Of a stretch of DNA of 64,000 bases, positions 36,078-44,792 are shown piece by piece. Made by a program: the position numbers and the translations under genes. This DNA comes from Thermus sp. CCB_US3_UF1 (lineage in GTDB: Bacteria > Deinococcota > Deinococci > Deinococcales > Thermaceae). The notes beneath the pieces were generated by a model that had not been told where the DNA came from, ran no database searches, and saw only the letters and a list, made by a program, of their open reading frames with translations. The first letter of the stretch is position 1. Each line of letters opens with the position of its first letter. The DNA lies in contig NC_017278.1 of NCBI RefSeq assembly GCF_000236585.1, forward strand, positions 1,178,001 to 1,242,000. Reading direction: 5' to 3'.

Positions 36078-38022
36078 CTAAAACCCCCGTCCGTACACCA
36101 CCACCAACTCCCTCTCCAGCCCCTCGAGGCCCTCCACCGGCAGGCGGCAGGCTCCTTCCCGGCAAAGGTAAAGCCGGCCAGGCTCCTTGCCCTCCAGGCC
36201 GGGAAGGGCCCCCGCAGGCCCCACCACCAGCTGGGTCAGGGGCAGGTGGAGCCGCCGCACCTCCTCCCAAAGGGGAGAGGGGAGGGGAACGGCCAGCTCC
36301 GAGCCCTGGGCCAGGAGACGGTGGGCCAGGAGGAAGCCCGGCAGGGCCTGGGGGTAACGGCCAAGCCAGAGGGCCTTCCCCTGCAAAAGGGCCTCCGCCC
36401 GTTCCCGAAAGTCCCCGCCCAAAAGGGCCTGCAGCCGCCAGAAGGCCTCGGCCAGGGCGCTTTCCCCGGAGGGAAGGGCCCCTTCTTCCACCTCCCGGGC
36501 GGGCAGGGGCAGGGCTCCCTCCTTCCCCAGGGCCTCCCAGGCCGCCTCGGCCAGGCTCCGGGCGGCGTCCAGGTAGGGCCACTCCCCGGTGGCCGCATAG
36601 AGTTCCAAGAGGGCCAGGGCGGCGAAGCTCTGGTCGCTGAGGAAGGCCTCCTCCCCGAGGCTTCCCTCGCGCCAGACGTGGCGCAGAAGGCCCTCCCTTC
36701 GCATCCTCCCCAGGAGGAAGTGGGCCCCCTTGCGGGCGGCCTCGAGGTACCGCCCTTCCCCCAGAAGCCTCCCCCCTTGGGCCAGGGCCCGGACCGCCAG
36801 GGCCGACCAGTCCGCCAGGACCTTGTCGTCCAGGGCAGGGGGCATGCGGCGGCGCCGGGCGGCCAGGAGCCTGGCCCTAACTCCCTCCCGCCAGGCGGCA
36901 AACCCCTCGCCCAGCTCCCGCCCCACCACCTCCTCCCCCCAGGCGGTGAGGACGGACCGCTCCCCCAGGTCCTCCCCCAGGGCGAAAAGGCGCTCCGCCA
37001 GGGAAAAATCCGCTCCCAGGGCCGCCTTAAGCTCCTCCCTGGTCCAGGTGTAGTACCGCCCCTCCTCCCCCTCGCTCTCCGCGTCCAGGGCGGTGTAGAA
37101 CCCCCCTTCCCGCCCCTGCAGGGAAAGGAGCCAGTCCAGGGTTTCCCGGGCCACGCGCAGGAAAAGGGGGTCCCCGAACACCCGGTGGGCCTCGAGGTAG
37201 ACCCGGGCCAGGAGGGCGTTATCGTAGAGCATCTTCTCAAAGTGGGGCACCCGCCAGAAGCGGTCCACGCTGTAGCGGTGGAAGCCTCCCCCCACCTGGT
37301 CGTACACCCCGCCCAGGGCCATGGCCCGAAGGGTTTTGCGGAGGATGCGCCTGGGCTTCTCCTCCCCCTGCCAGGCCCGGGCCAGGAGGTAGAGGAGGAG
37401 GGGGGGCTTGGGGGAAACTTGGGGGCGGGGAGGAACCCCCCCACTCGGGGTCAAAGGCGCGCTCCAAGGCCTCCAGGGCCCTTTCCTCCATCCCTTGGGG
37501 CAGGGGCCCCGGGGGCGGGGAGAGGCTTCGCCAGAGGGCCTGGGCCAGGCGTTCGGCCTCCTCCAGGATCCCTTGCCGCTCCTCCTGCCAGGCCCGGGCC
37601 ACCGCCAGGAGGACCCGCTTGAACCCGGGAAGCCCCTTTTGGTCCTCCTTGGGGAAGTAGGTGCCCCCAAAGAAGGGCTTCCCCTCCGGGGTGAGGAAGA
37701 GGCTCATGGGCCAGCCCCCCTGGCCGGTCAGGCTCACCAGGGCCCGCATGTAGGCGGCGTCCACATCGGGCCGCTCCTCCCGGTCCACCTTGACCGGGAC
37801 AAAGTGGGCGTTGAGGAGGGCGGCCACCTCGGGGTCCTGGAAGCTTTCCCGGTGCATCACGTGGCACCAGTGGCAGCTGGAGTAGCCCACGGAGAGGAAG
37901 AGGGGCTTGTCCTCGGCCCGGGCCCGGGCGAAGGCCTCCTCCCCGAAGGGGTACCAGTCCACGGGGTCCTGGGCGTGGGCCAGCAGGTAGGGGCTCCTTG
38001 CGCCTTGCAGGCGGTTGGCCAT
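36078..38022 (-). pseudogene. Thioredoxin-domain DUF255 (YyaL/SPATA20-like) protein, frameshifted
   Basis: The family has an N-terminal thioredoxin-like domain and a C-terminal (alpha/alpha) barrel. The N-terminal part (38022 to about 37443) carries [13 protein letters not shown] and the CxxC site [14 protein letters not shown]. The C-terminal part (about 37414 to 36078) carries [32 protein letters not shown] and PALDDKVLADWSALA. They are in different frames. Between them the conserved GGF..APKFPP motif is in a third frame. One missing base in the G7 run (37436-37442 on plus) and one in the C5 run (37410-37414) would restore a protein of about 648 residues, the usual length. It could be a decayed gene, slippage-dependent expression, or two sequencing errors. 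Confidence 0.85.
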
Positions 38023-38068
38023 GCCCTCCAGGCTAGCCTAAAGGGGGGAAGGGCGGCCTCCCCTTCCT

Positions 38069-38074
38069 TACAAT
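38069..38074 (+). promoter_or_regulatory. -10 element of nadC, leaderless
   Basis: TACAAT ends 7 bases before the ATG at 38082, so the transcript should begin at or near the start codon. This also rules out the in-frame ATG at 38073, which is part of the hexamer. No clear -35 is visible. Confidence 0.55.
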
Positions 38075-38081
38075 GGGGGGC

Positions 38082-38909
38082 ATGGTGCCGGACGAAACCC
38101 TGAGGGCCTGGCTCCAGGAGGACCTGGGCCACGGGGACCTCACCAGCCTCCTCACCGTGCCCGAGGGCCTCGAGGGCGAGGCAGTCATCCTGGCCAAGGA
38201 GCGGGGCGTTCTCGCCGGGCTGCCCGTGGCCGCGCGGGTCTTTGCCCTGGCGGAGGCGCGCCTGGCCTTCCTTCCCCAAAAGGAGGAGGGCGACCCCATC
38301 GCTCCCGGGGAGGAGGTGGCCCGGATCCGGGGCCCCTTACGGGGCATCCTGGCCGGGGAGCGGCTGGCCCTCAACCTCCTCCAGCGCCTTTCGGGCATCG
38401 CCACCCTCACCCGGGCCTACGTGGAGGCCCTGGCGGGGACCCGGACCCAGGTCCTGGACACCCGCAAGACCACCCCCGGCCTCCGGGCCCTGGAGAAGTA
38501 TGCCGTCCGGGTGGGCGGGGGAAGGAACCACCGCTTCGGCCTCTTTGACGGCATCCTCCTCAAGGAGAACCACCTCCGGGCCGCTGGGGGGGTCAGGGCG
38601 GCGGTGCGCCGGGCCAAGGAAGGGGCCCCCCACTACCTCCAGGTGGAGGTGGAGGTGACGAACCTGGAGGAGCTGGAGGAGGCCCTGGCGGCGGGGGCCG
38701 ACCTCATCCTCCTGGACAACTTCCCCCCGGAGGCCATGCGCGAGGCCGTGCGCCGGGTAGGGGGGAGGGTCCCCCTCGAGGCCAGCGGCAACATGACCCT
38801 GGAGCGGGCCCGGGCGGCGGCAGAGGCCGGGGTGGACTACGTGAGCGTGGGGGCCCTCACCCATTCCGCCAAGGCCCTGGACCTTTCCCTTCTCGTGGTC
38901 CGCCCGTGA
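38082..38909 (+). CDS. nadC: Nicotinate-nucleotide diphosphorylase (quinolinate phosphoribosyltransferase)
   Basis: NadC turns quinolinate and PRPP into nicotinate mononucleotide, the third step of de novo NAD synthesis. The 275-residue protein shows [12 protein letters not shown] near the start, [16 protein letters not shown], the PRPP/quinolinate-binding [31 protein letters not shown] and EVEVTNLEE. All are family hallmarks in the expected order. It heads nadC-nadA-nadB. The intervening 126 bases before nadA hold a second -10 and a short open frame. Confidence 0.95.
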   Translation: MVPDETLRAWLQEDLGHGDLTSLLTVPEGLEGEAVILAKERGVLAGLPVAARVFALAEARLAFLPQKEEGDPIAPGEEVARIRGPLRGILAGERLALNLLQRLSGIATLTRAYVEALAGTRTQVLDTRKTTPGLRALEKYAVRVGGGRNHRFGLFDGILLKENHLRAAGGVRAAVRRAKEGAPHYLQVEVEVTNLEELEEALAAGADLILLDNFPPEAMREAVRRVGGRVPLEASGNMTLERARAAAEAGVDYVSVGALTHSAKALDLSLLVVRP

Positions 38910-38922
38910 GGAGCTGGGGTGC

Positions 38923-38928
38923 TACCAT
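38923..38928 (+). promoter_or_regulatory. -10-like element before the short open frame and nadA
   Basis: TACCAT lies 6 bases before an ATG at 38935, the same geometry as other leaderless starts here. It could drive a separate nadA-nadB transcript. No convincing -35 is present. Confidence 0.4.
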
Positions 38929-38934
38929 GAGGGC

Positions 38935-39039
38935 ATGGCGCGCTTCCAGACACGCCAGGCCGCGGCCCTGGAGGGGTTCTCCCATGCCCGGTGGCCCTTG
39001 GCCCTCCCTAGCCTCCTGGTTCCAGCTGGCGCCAGGTGA
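38935..39039 (+). CDS. Possible 34-residue leader peptide upstream of nadA
   Basis: An ATG placed 6 bases after a TACCAT element opens a frame for MARFQTRQAAALEGFSHARW and 14 more residues, ending in a TGA that overlaps the GTG start of nadA (GTGA). The position and overlap fit a leader frame that couples translation into nadA, or a broken remnant of another gene. The peptide resembles no family I know. It is too short for codon use to be a strong argument. Confidence 0.35.
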   Translation: MARFQTRQAAALEGFSHARWPLALPSLLVPAGAR

Positions 39040-39995
39040 GCCTGGCGGAGCGAGGTTTCCTTGACCCAACCATGGAAGGAAAAACCCTGAACGAAGCGGT
39101 AGAGCGGCTCAAGCGGGAACGGCAGGCGGTTATCCTGGCCCACTCCTACCAGCTCCCCGAGGTGCAGGAGGTGGCGGACTTCGTGGGGGACTCCCTGGGC
39201 TTAGCCCGGGAGGCCCAGCGAACCCGGGCCCGGGTGATCGTCTTCGCCGGGGTGCACTTCATGGCCGAGACCGCCGCCATCCTGAACCCGGAGAAGACCG
39301 TGCTCCTGCCGGACCTCGAGGCCGGCTGCTCCCTGGCGGACAGCATCCGCCCCGAGGACATCCTGGCCTGGAAGGAGGCCCACCCGGACGGGATCGTGGT
39401 GGCCTACGTGAACACCAAGGCCGAGGTCAAGGCCCTGGCCGACGTCTGCGTGACCAGCGCCAACGCCGTGGAGGTGGTGGCCCGCCTGCCCCAGGACCGG
39501 CCCATCTTCTTCGTGCCCGACATGTTCCTGGGGGCCCACGTGGCCCGGGAAACCGGGCGGAAGCTGGACCTTTTCCCAGGGGAGTGCCACGTGCACGCCG
39601 GGATCCGGGAGGAGCACCTAAAGGCCCTTTTGGAAACCCACCCCGAGGCGGAGTTCCTCATCCACCCCGAGTGCGGCTGCGGCTCGGGCTGCCTCTACCT
39701 GAAGCCCGACGCCAAGCTGCTCTCCACCGAGGGCATGGTCCGCTACGCCAAGGGGGCCCAGGCCCAGGCCTTCGTGGTGGCCACGGAGGTGGGCATCCTC
39801 CACCGCCTCAAGAAGGAAGCCCCGGGGAAGGCCTTCATACCCGTCAAGCCCGACGCGGTCTGCCCCTACATGAAGCGGATCACCCTGGAAAAGATTTACC
39901 TCTCCCTCAAGGAGATGCGCCACGTGGTGCGGGTACCCGAAGGGGTGGCCCAACGGGCCAGGCGGGCCCTGGAGGCCATGGTGGCCGTGGGGTAG
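39036..39995 (+). CDS. nadA: Quinolinate synthase
   Basis: NadA condenses iminoaspartate and dihydroxyacetone phosphate to quinolinate with a [4Fe-4S] cluster. The protein has AHSYQLPEVQEVADFVGDSL, the cluster Cys in LEAGCSLADSI, and a Cys-rich HPECGCGSGCLY segment. GTG 39036 gives 319 residues and overlaps the stop of the short upstream frame. ATG 39072 would give 307 residues but has no ribosome site, while homology begins near it. I favour the GTG only moderately. nadB follows after 2 bases. Confidence 0.94.
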   Translation: MSLAERGFLDPTMEGKTLNEAVERLKRERQAVILAHSYQLPEVQEVADFVGDSLGLAREAQRTRARVIVFAGVHFMAETAAILNPEKTVLLPDLEAGCSLADSIRPEDILAWKEAHPDGIVVAYVNTKAEVKALADVCVTSANAVEVVARLPQDRPIFFVPDMFLGAHVARETGRKLDLFPGECHVHAGIREEHLKALLETHPEAEFLIHPECGCGSGCLYLKPDAKLLSTEGMVRYAKGAQAQAFVVATEVGILHRLKKEAPGKAFIPVKPDAVCPYMKRITLEKIYLSLKEMRHVVRVPEGVAQRARRALEAMVAVG

Positions 39996-39997
39996 GC

Positions 39998-41491
39998 ATG
40001 CGCACCCTCACCGCCGACCTCCTGGTCCTGGGGGCTGGGGTGGCGGGGGTCTACGGGGCCCTGGCCGCCGAGGCCCGGGGGGCCAGGGTCCTCCTCCTGA
40101 GCAAGGACCCCCTGCCCTCGGGCTCCACCCCCTGGGCCCAGGGCGGGGTGGCCTTCCCCTTGGACGAGGCCGACCTCGAGGCCCACCTCCAGGACACCCT
40201 CCGGGCAGGGCGGGGCCTGGTGGAGGAGGGCGTGGCCCGCTCCATCCTGGAGGAGGCCCCGCGCCACCTGGAAAGGCTTCTGGCCTGGGGGCTTCCCTTC
40301 CACCCCGAGCCCACCCGGGAGGGGGGGCACTCCCGCCCCCGGGTGCGCCACCTGGGGGGGGACCGAAGCGGCCTCCTCCTCCTCCAGGGCCTCCTGGCCC
40401 GGCTTAGGGGCCCGGTGCTGGAGGGCCACCTGGCGGCAAGCCTCCTGGTGGCCGGGGGGCGGGTGGCGGGGGCCTACGTCCTCTCCCCCGAAGGCCCCCT
40501 TTGGGTGCGCTCCGGGGCCGTACTCCTGGCCACAGGGGGCCTGGGGCGGCTTTTCCCCGTGACCACCAACCCCCCGGGGGCCACGGGGGACGGGATGGTC
40601 CTGGCCTGGCGGGCCGGGGCCACCCTGAGGGACTTGGAGTTCGTCCAGTTCCACCCCACCGCGCTTCCCGACGGCTCCTTGGTGAGCGAGGCCTGCCGCG
40701 GGGAAGGGGCGGTGCTCCGGAACGCCCGGGGGGAGCGGTTCATGCCCCGCTACGACCCCCAAGGGGAGCTGGCCCCCCGGGACGTGGTGGCCCGGGCGGT
40801 GTTCGCCGAAGGGCAGGCCACGGGAGGGGTTTACCTGGACCTCCGCCCCATCCCCAGGCTGGAGGAGCGCTTCCCCAGCGTCGTGGCCCAGGCCCGGGCC
40901 CTGGGGCTGGACCCTTTGCGGGAGCCCCTCCCCGTGGCCCCCGCCGCCCACTACGCCATGGGGGGGGTGCGGACGGACCCAAGGGGCTTCACCGGCCTCC
41001 CGGGCCTCTTCGCCGCGGGGGAGGTGGCCTCCAGCGGCCTCCACGGGGCCAACCGCCTGGCCTCCAACAGCCTCCTGGAGGGCCTGGTCCTGGGGGAGCG
41101 GGCGGCCTTGGCGGCCCTGGAGGACCTGGCCTTTCCCCTAGGGGCCGAACCCCTGCCTGCCCCGCTCCTGGATCCCGGGCTTCTTCCCGCCCTTCGGGCC
41201 CGCATGGGGGAGGCGGCGGGGGTGGTGCGCCGGGGGGAGGGGCTGCGGGAGGCCCTGGCCTGGGTCCAGGGGCTTCCCCTGGAGGAGGGCCTGCCCGGGG
41301 CCCTGGAGGCAAGGCCCCGCCTCGAGGCCGGCCACCTGGCCCTCCTGGCCCGCCTCCTCCTGGAGATGGCCCTCCTCCGTGAGGAAAGCCGCGGGGCCCA
41401 CTTCCGCCAGGACTTCCCCCAACCAGGCCCCGAGGCCTACCACCTGGAGGCCCAGGGCACTTCCCTCCGCAAGGTGCCCGTGGGGGTATAA
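39998..41491 (+). CDS. nadB: L-aspartate oxidase
   Basis: NadB oxidises L-aspartate to iminoaspartate for quinolinate synthesis. The 497-residue flavoprotein has the FAD-binding LLVLGAGVAGVYGAL at the N-terminus, STPWAQGGVAF, FVQFHPTAL, and the substrate and FAD region AAHYAMGGVRTD with GEVASSGLHGANRLASNSLL. The C-terminal helical part typical of the succinate dehydrogenase/NadB family is present. The start is 2 bases after nadA. Its TAA stop is built into the TATAAT of the bacterioferritin promoter. Confidence 0.95.
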   Translation: MRTLTADLLVLGAGVAGVYGALAAEARGARVLLLSKDPLPSGSTPWAQGGVAFPLDEADLEAHLQDTLRAGRGLVEEGVARSILEEAPRHLERLLAWGLPFHPEPTREGGHSRPRVRHLGGDRSGLLLLQGLLARLRGPVLEGHLAASLLVAGGRVAGAYVLSPEGPLWVRSGAVLLATGGLGRLFPVTTNPPGATGDGMVLAWRAGATLRDLEFVQFHPTALPDGSLVSEACRGEGAVLRNARGERFMPRYDPQGELAPRDVVARAVFAEGQATGGVYLDLRPIPRLEERFPSVVAQARALGLDPLREPLPVAPAAHYAMGGVRTDPRGFTGLPGLFAAGEVASSGLHGANRLASNSLLEGLVLGERAALAALEDLAFPLGAEPLPAPLLDPGLLPALRARMGEAAGVVRRGEGLREALAWVQGLPLEEGLPGALEARPRLEAGHLALLARLLLEMALLREESRGAHFRQDFPQPGPEAYHLEAQGTSLRKVPVGV

Positions 41492-41492
41492 T
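41487..41492 (+). promoter_or_regulatory. -10 element of the bacterioferritin gene
   Basis: A perfect TATAAT shares bases with the nadB stop codon. The bfr ATG is 18 bases downstream with GGAGG between. No consensus -35 is seen in the nadB 3' end. Confidence 0.55.
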
Positions 41493-41510
41493 GGGCTCCG
41501 GAGGTTTCCC

Positions 41511-41987
41511 ATGAAAGGCCACCCGGAGGTCATCCAGAGCCTGCAGGAACGGCTTTCCGAGGAACTCGCCGCCATCTTGCAGTACATGGTCCACGCGGAG
41601 ATGGCGGAGAACTGGGGCTTCAAGGCCCTGGCCCGCCACCTCAAGGCCCACGCCATCACCGAGATGCGCCACGCGGAAAAGCACATTGAGCGCATCCTCT
41701 TCCTGGAGGGCTTCCCCGAGGTGAGCCGGATTGGGGAGATCCGGATCGGGAAAAACGTGGAGGAGATTCTCTTCAAGGACTACGAGGGGGAGCTTCAGGC
41801 GGTGAAGGGATACAACGAAACCATGAACCTGGCCCAGTCCCTGGGGGATAACGGCACCCGGGACCTGGTGGCGGAGATCCTCAAGGACGAGGAGGCCCAC
41901 GTGGACTGGCTGGAAAGCCAGCGGGAGCTCAAGGAGCAGATGGGCCTCGCCAACTACCTGCAGTACCTGGCAGGGGAGGCCGACTAG
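41511..41987 (+). CDS. bfr: Bacterioferritin
   Basis: The 158-residue protein stores iron in a 24-subunit shell. All ferroxidase ligands are at the canonical positions: Glu18, Glu51, His54, Glu94, Glu127 and His130. Met52, the haem ligand, is also present (ITEMRHAEKHIERILFLEG), which separates it from haem-free ferritins. GGAGG precedes ATG 41511. Its TAG stop and that of the convergent hxlR-type gene share the palindrome CTAG. Confidence 0.96.
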   Translation: MKGHPEVIQSLQERLSEELAAILQYMVHAEMAENWGFKALARHLKAHAITEMRHAEKHIERILFLEGFPEVSRIGEIRIGKNVEEILFKDYEGELQAVKGYNETMNLAQSLGDNGTRDLVAEILKDEEAHVDWLESQRELKEQMGLANYLQYLAGEAD

Positions 41988-42307
41988 CCCACGGGGGCCT
42001 TCAGGTTCCTCCGGGCCCAGCGGTCAATGGCCTGGATGACTTCCTCCAGCTCCCGCCCGGCCTGGGTGAGGCTGTACCGGGTCCGGGGTGGCATGTAGGA
42101 CTCCACCCGCTTCTCCACCACCCCCAGGGCCACCAGGTGCTCCAGGCGCTGGGAAAGGGTGGCGGGGTTCACCCCCCCGATGGCCCGGGAAAGTTCGTTG
42201 AAGCCCTTGGGCCCCTCCAGGAGGGCCCGGACGATGTGCAGGGTCCATTTCTCCTGGAGGAGGTTCAGGGCGGCGTAGACCGGGCAGAAGGCCTCGGGCT
42301 CGGCCAT
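41984..42307 (-). CDS. HxlR-family transcriptional regulator
   Basis: The 107-residue winged-helix protein has the family opening FCPVYAALNLLQEKWTLHIV, with the conserved redox-prone Cys at residue 8, and FNELSRAIGGVNPATLSQRL as the DNA-reading helices. Some HxlR proteins sense aldehydes or electrophiles. It lies 16 bases downstream of paaZ on the same strand but also has its own -10, so it may belong to the paa operon or be independent. Confidence 0.9.
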   Translation of the reverse strand: MAEPEAFCPVYAALNLLQEKWTLHIVRALLEGPKGFNELSRAIGGVNPATLSQRLEHLVALGVVEKRVESYMPPRTRYSLTQAGRELEEVIQAIDRWARRNLKAPVG

Positions 42308-42313
42308 ACCCCC

Positions 42314-42319
42314 ATGGTA
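42314..42319 (-). promoter_or_regulatory. -10 element of the hxlR-type gene, leaderless
   Basis: TACCAT on the minus strand ends 6 bases before the ATG at 42307. This fits a leaderless transcript starting inside the gap after paaZ. No -35 is clear. Confidence 0.45.
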
Positions 42320-42323
42320 CCAC

Positions 42324-44327
42324 CTAGGGGGCGTCCCCGGTCCCCTGGCGGGCCACCAGGGTGAGGACGGTGTAGGCGGCCACGGTCTTCCCCTCCTGGT
42401 TCACCACCTCCACCGCCCACTCCACCACCCCCGTCTTCTCATCCCGGGGGCGTTTGGCCTTCACCGTGAGCCGGGCCTGGAGGGTGTCCCCCGCCCCCAC
42501 GGGCTCGGTGAAGCGCAGGCCCTCGAGGCCGTAGTTGGCCAGGACCGGCCCTGGGGCGGGGTCCACGAAGAGGCCGGCGGCGGCGGAGAGGACGAAGTAC
42601 CCGTGGGCCACCCGGCGGCCAAAGAGGCTCTTCTGGGCCGCGATCTCGTCGGTGTGGGCGTAGAAGTGGTCCCAGGAAAGGTGGGCGAAGAGGGCGATGT
42701 CCGCCTCGGTGAGGGTGCGGCGGTGGGTCCAGAGGGTTTCCCCCACCTCCAGGGCCTCGTAGGGCTTGCGGAAGGGGTGGACCGTGGCGGGCTTCTCCCC
42801 TCCCTTGGCGTACTCCCCCGTGAGGGCCTGGAGGGTCAAGGGGTCAGCCTGGAGGGCCAGGCGGGCCAGGTGCCGCCTCACCGAAAGCATCCCTCCCAGC
42901 TCCTCCCCCCCTCCCGCCCGCCCCGGCCCCCCGTGGAGCAGGCGGGGCAGGGGAGAGCCGTGGCCGGTGGAGCTGTGGGCGTTCCTGCGGTTCAGGAGGT
43001 GGAGGCGGCCCACATGGCCGGAGAGGCCCTCGAGGAAAAAGCGGGCCTCCTCGGGGTCGGGGGTGGCCAGGGTGGCCGCCAGCATCCCCCCGGCCAGGCG
43101 GGCCAGGCCCACCGCCTCCTCCAGCGTGCGATAGGGGAAGAAGGTGGCCACGGGGCCGAAGGCCTCCACCTGGTGGAGGGGAGGGCCATAGGGGTCCTCT
43201 GCCAGGAGCAGGGTAGGGGGGAAGAAGGCCCCGTCGGCCCGGCCGGGGTGGCGCCAGGCCAGCCTGGCCCCCCCCTGAAGGAGGGCTGCCACCGCTCCCT
43301 CCACCTCGGCCTTCTGCTCCAAGGAGGCCAAGGGGCCCAGGTCCACCGCCTCCTCCCGGGGGTCCCCCAGGCGGAGGCCCTCCAGGCGGGCCTGGGTGGC
43401 CTGGAGGAGGGCCTGCAGGCGGTCTTCGGGCACCAGGACCCGGCGGATGGCCGTGCACCGCTGTCCCGACTTGATGGCCAGTTCCTGGGCGATCTCCTCT
43501 GCCAGCCTTTGCAGTTCTTCCTCCCCGGCCTCCATCCCCAGGATGGCGGCGTTGAGGGAGTCGGTTTCGGCGTTGAAGAAGGCCCCCCGTTCCAGGAAGG
43601 CGGGGTGGCGCCGCAGGCGGTCGGCGGTGGCCTTGGAGCCCGTGAAGTAAAGGCTATCCCGGTGGTCCAGGGCCTCGAGGGCCTCCCCCAACCCCCCGGC
43701 CACGAACTGCAGGCTCCCCTCGGGCAGGAGGCCCGAGGCCACCATGCGCCGCACCAGCCCCTCGGCCACGTGGGCCGTGGGGGTGGCGGCCTTGGCCAGG
43801 GTGGGCACCCCGGCCAAGAAGGCGGGGGCGAACTTCTCCAAAAGCCCCCAGACGGGGAAGTTGAAGGCGTTCACCTGGACCGTGATCCCCCCCTTGGGGC
43901 CCAGGAGGTGCCGCCCCTGGAAGGAAAGGTCCTTGCTTAGGGGGAGGTTTTCCTCCTCGGGGAGGAAGTTGCCCTCGGGCAGGTTCCGGGCCAAGCTGGC
44001 GTAGCTGTAGAGGACCCCGATCCCCCCGTCCACGTCGTACCAGGCGTCCCGCCGCGTGCCCCCGGTGGTGGCATAAAGGCGGTAAAGCTCCTCCTTGTGC
44101 TCGGAAAGGTAGGCCGCCAGGGCGCGAAGCCTCCTTCCCCGTTCGGGGAAGCCCAGGGCCAGAAGGGCCCTGCCCCCCACCTCCCGCCCCCAGGCCAGGG
44201 CCTCGGCCAGGGGCAACCCCTCCGAGGTCACCCGGGCCAGGACCTCCCCGGTGGTGGCGTCCCGGAGGGGGACCCCCTCCCCTTGGCCCTCCCGCCACGC
44301 CCCCATGAGGTAGCTCTTCACCTTCAT
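42324..44327 (-). CDS. paaZ: Bifunctional oxepin-CoA hydrolase / semialdehyde dehydrogenase
   Basis: PaaZ hydrolyses oxepin-CoA to open the ring and oxidises the resulting aldehyde with NADP. The 667-residue protein has an N-terminal aldehyde dehydrogenase domain with the catalytic Cys in KSGQRCTAIRRV (near residue 290) and a C-terminal MaoC-type hydratase domain (about 530-660) with WDHFYAHTDEIAAQ. The two-domain layout and length are those of PaaZ. ATG 44327 is preferred to the GTG two codons upstream because of ribosome-site spacing. It is the last paa gene of the operon, 9 bases after paaD. Confidence 0.93.
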   Translation of the reverse strand: MKVKSYLMGAWREGQGEGVPLRDATTGEVLARVTSEGLPLAEALAWGREVGGRALLALGFPERGRRLRALAAYLSEHKEELYRLYATTGGTRRDAWYDVDGGIGVLYSYASLARNLPEGNFLPEEENLPLSKDLSFQGRHLLGPKGGITVQVNAFNFPVWGLLEKFAPAFLAGVPTLAKAATPTAHVAEGLVRRMVASGLLPEGSLQFVAGGLGEALEALDHRDSLYFTGSKATADRLRRHPAFLERGAFFNAETDSLNAAILGMEAGEEELQRLAEEIAQELAIKSGQRCTAIRRVLVPEDRLQALLQATQARLEGLRLGDPREEAVDLGPLASLEQKAEVEGAVAALLQGGARLAWRHPGRADGAFFPPTLLLAEDPYGPPLHQVEAFGPVATFFPYRTLEEAVGLARLAGGMLAATLATPDPEEARFFLEGLSGHVGRLHLLNRRNAHSSTGHGSPLPRLLHGGPGRAGGGEELGGMLSVRRHLARLALQADPLTLQALTGEYAKGGEKPATVHPFRKPYEALEVGETLWTHRRTLTEADIALFAHLSWDHFYAHTDEIAAQKSLFGRRVAHGYFVLSAAAGLFVDPAPGPVLANYGLEGLRFTEPVGAGDTLQARLTVKAKRPRDEKTGVVEWAVEVVNQEGKTVAAYTVLTLVARQGTGDAP

Positions 44328-44336
44328 CCCCACCCC

Positions 44337-44792
44337 CTAGACCGCCTTGAAGGCCTCAAAGGGCTCGCCGCAGGCGGCGCACTGGTAGAGGCGCTTGCAC
44401 AGGGTGGAGCCGAAGGGGTTCTTGAGGAAAACCTCCCGGCTCCCGCACCGGGGGCAGGGGGGGTCCTCCTCGGCCAGGGGTAGGGGCAGGGGCGGGGCGA
44501 TGCCGTAGGCCAGGAGTTTCTCCCGGGCCTCCTCCCCCAGGGCCTCCGTGGACCAGGGGGTCCGGGCCTCCACCACCTCCACCTCCTGGGCCCCCGCGGC
44601 CAGGAGGGCCCTTTGGATCTCCTCCCGGATGGTCTGGAGGGCGGGGCAGCCCGAGAAGGTGGGGCGGAAGCGGACCCGGACCCTTTCCCCTTGGGCCTCG
44701 AGGTCCAGGATCATCCCCATCTCCACGATGTTCAGCACGGGGATCTCCGGGTCCTTGACCCCCTTTAGGGCCTCCCAGTAGCGGGCTACCAT
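44337..44792 (-). CDS. paaD: Phenylacetyl-CoA epoxidase assembly protein PaaD
   Basis: PaaD (a SufT/DUF59-type protein, named PaaJ in some schemes) is thought to help metal-centre assembly of the epoxidase. The 151-residue protein has the MIP18/DUF59 part (VKDPEIPVLNIVEMGMI, and the Cys in TFSGCPALQTI) and a C-terminal zinc-ribbon (CPRCGS, CKRLYQCAACGE). The ATG overlaps the paaC stop by 7 bases. Order paaA-B-C-D is the usual one. Confidence 0.92.
   Translation of the reverse strand: MVARYWEALKGVKDPEIPVLNIVEMGMILDLEAQGERVRVRFRPTFSGCPALQTIREEIQRALLAAGAQEVEVVEARTPWSTEALGEEAREKLLAYGIAPPLPLPLAEEDPPCPRCGSREVFLKNPFGSTLCKRLYQCAACGEPFEAFKAV

Noticed and set aside
39072-39995. nadA starting at ATG 39072
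   Set aside because: Possible on length, but it has no ribosome site, while GTG 39036 overlaps an upstream stop. Kept only as an alternative.
39584-39997. Upstream extension of the nadB frame
   Set aside because: It lies inside nadA in another frame. ATG 39998 fits the family start (MRTLTADLLVLGAG).
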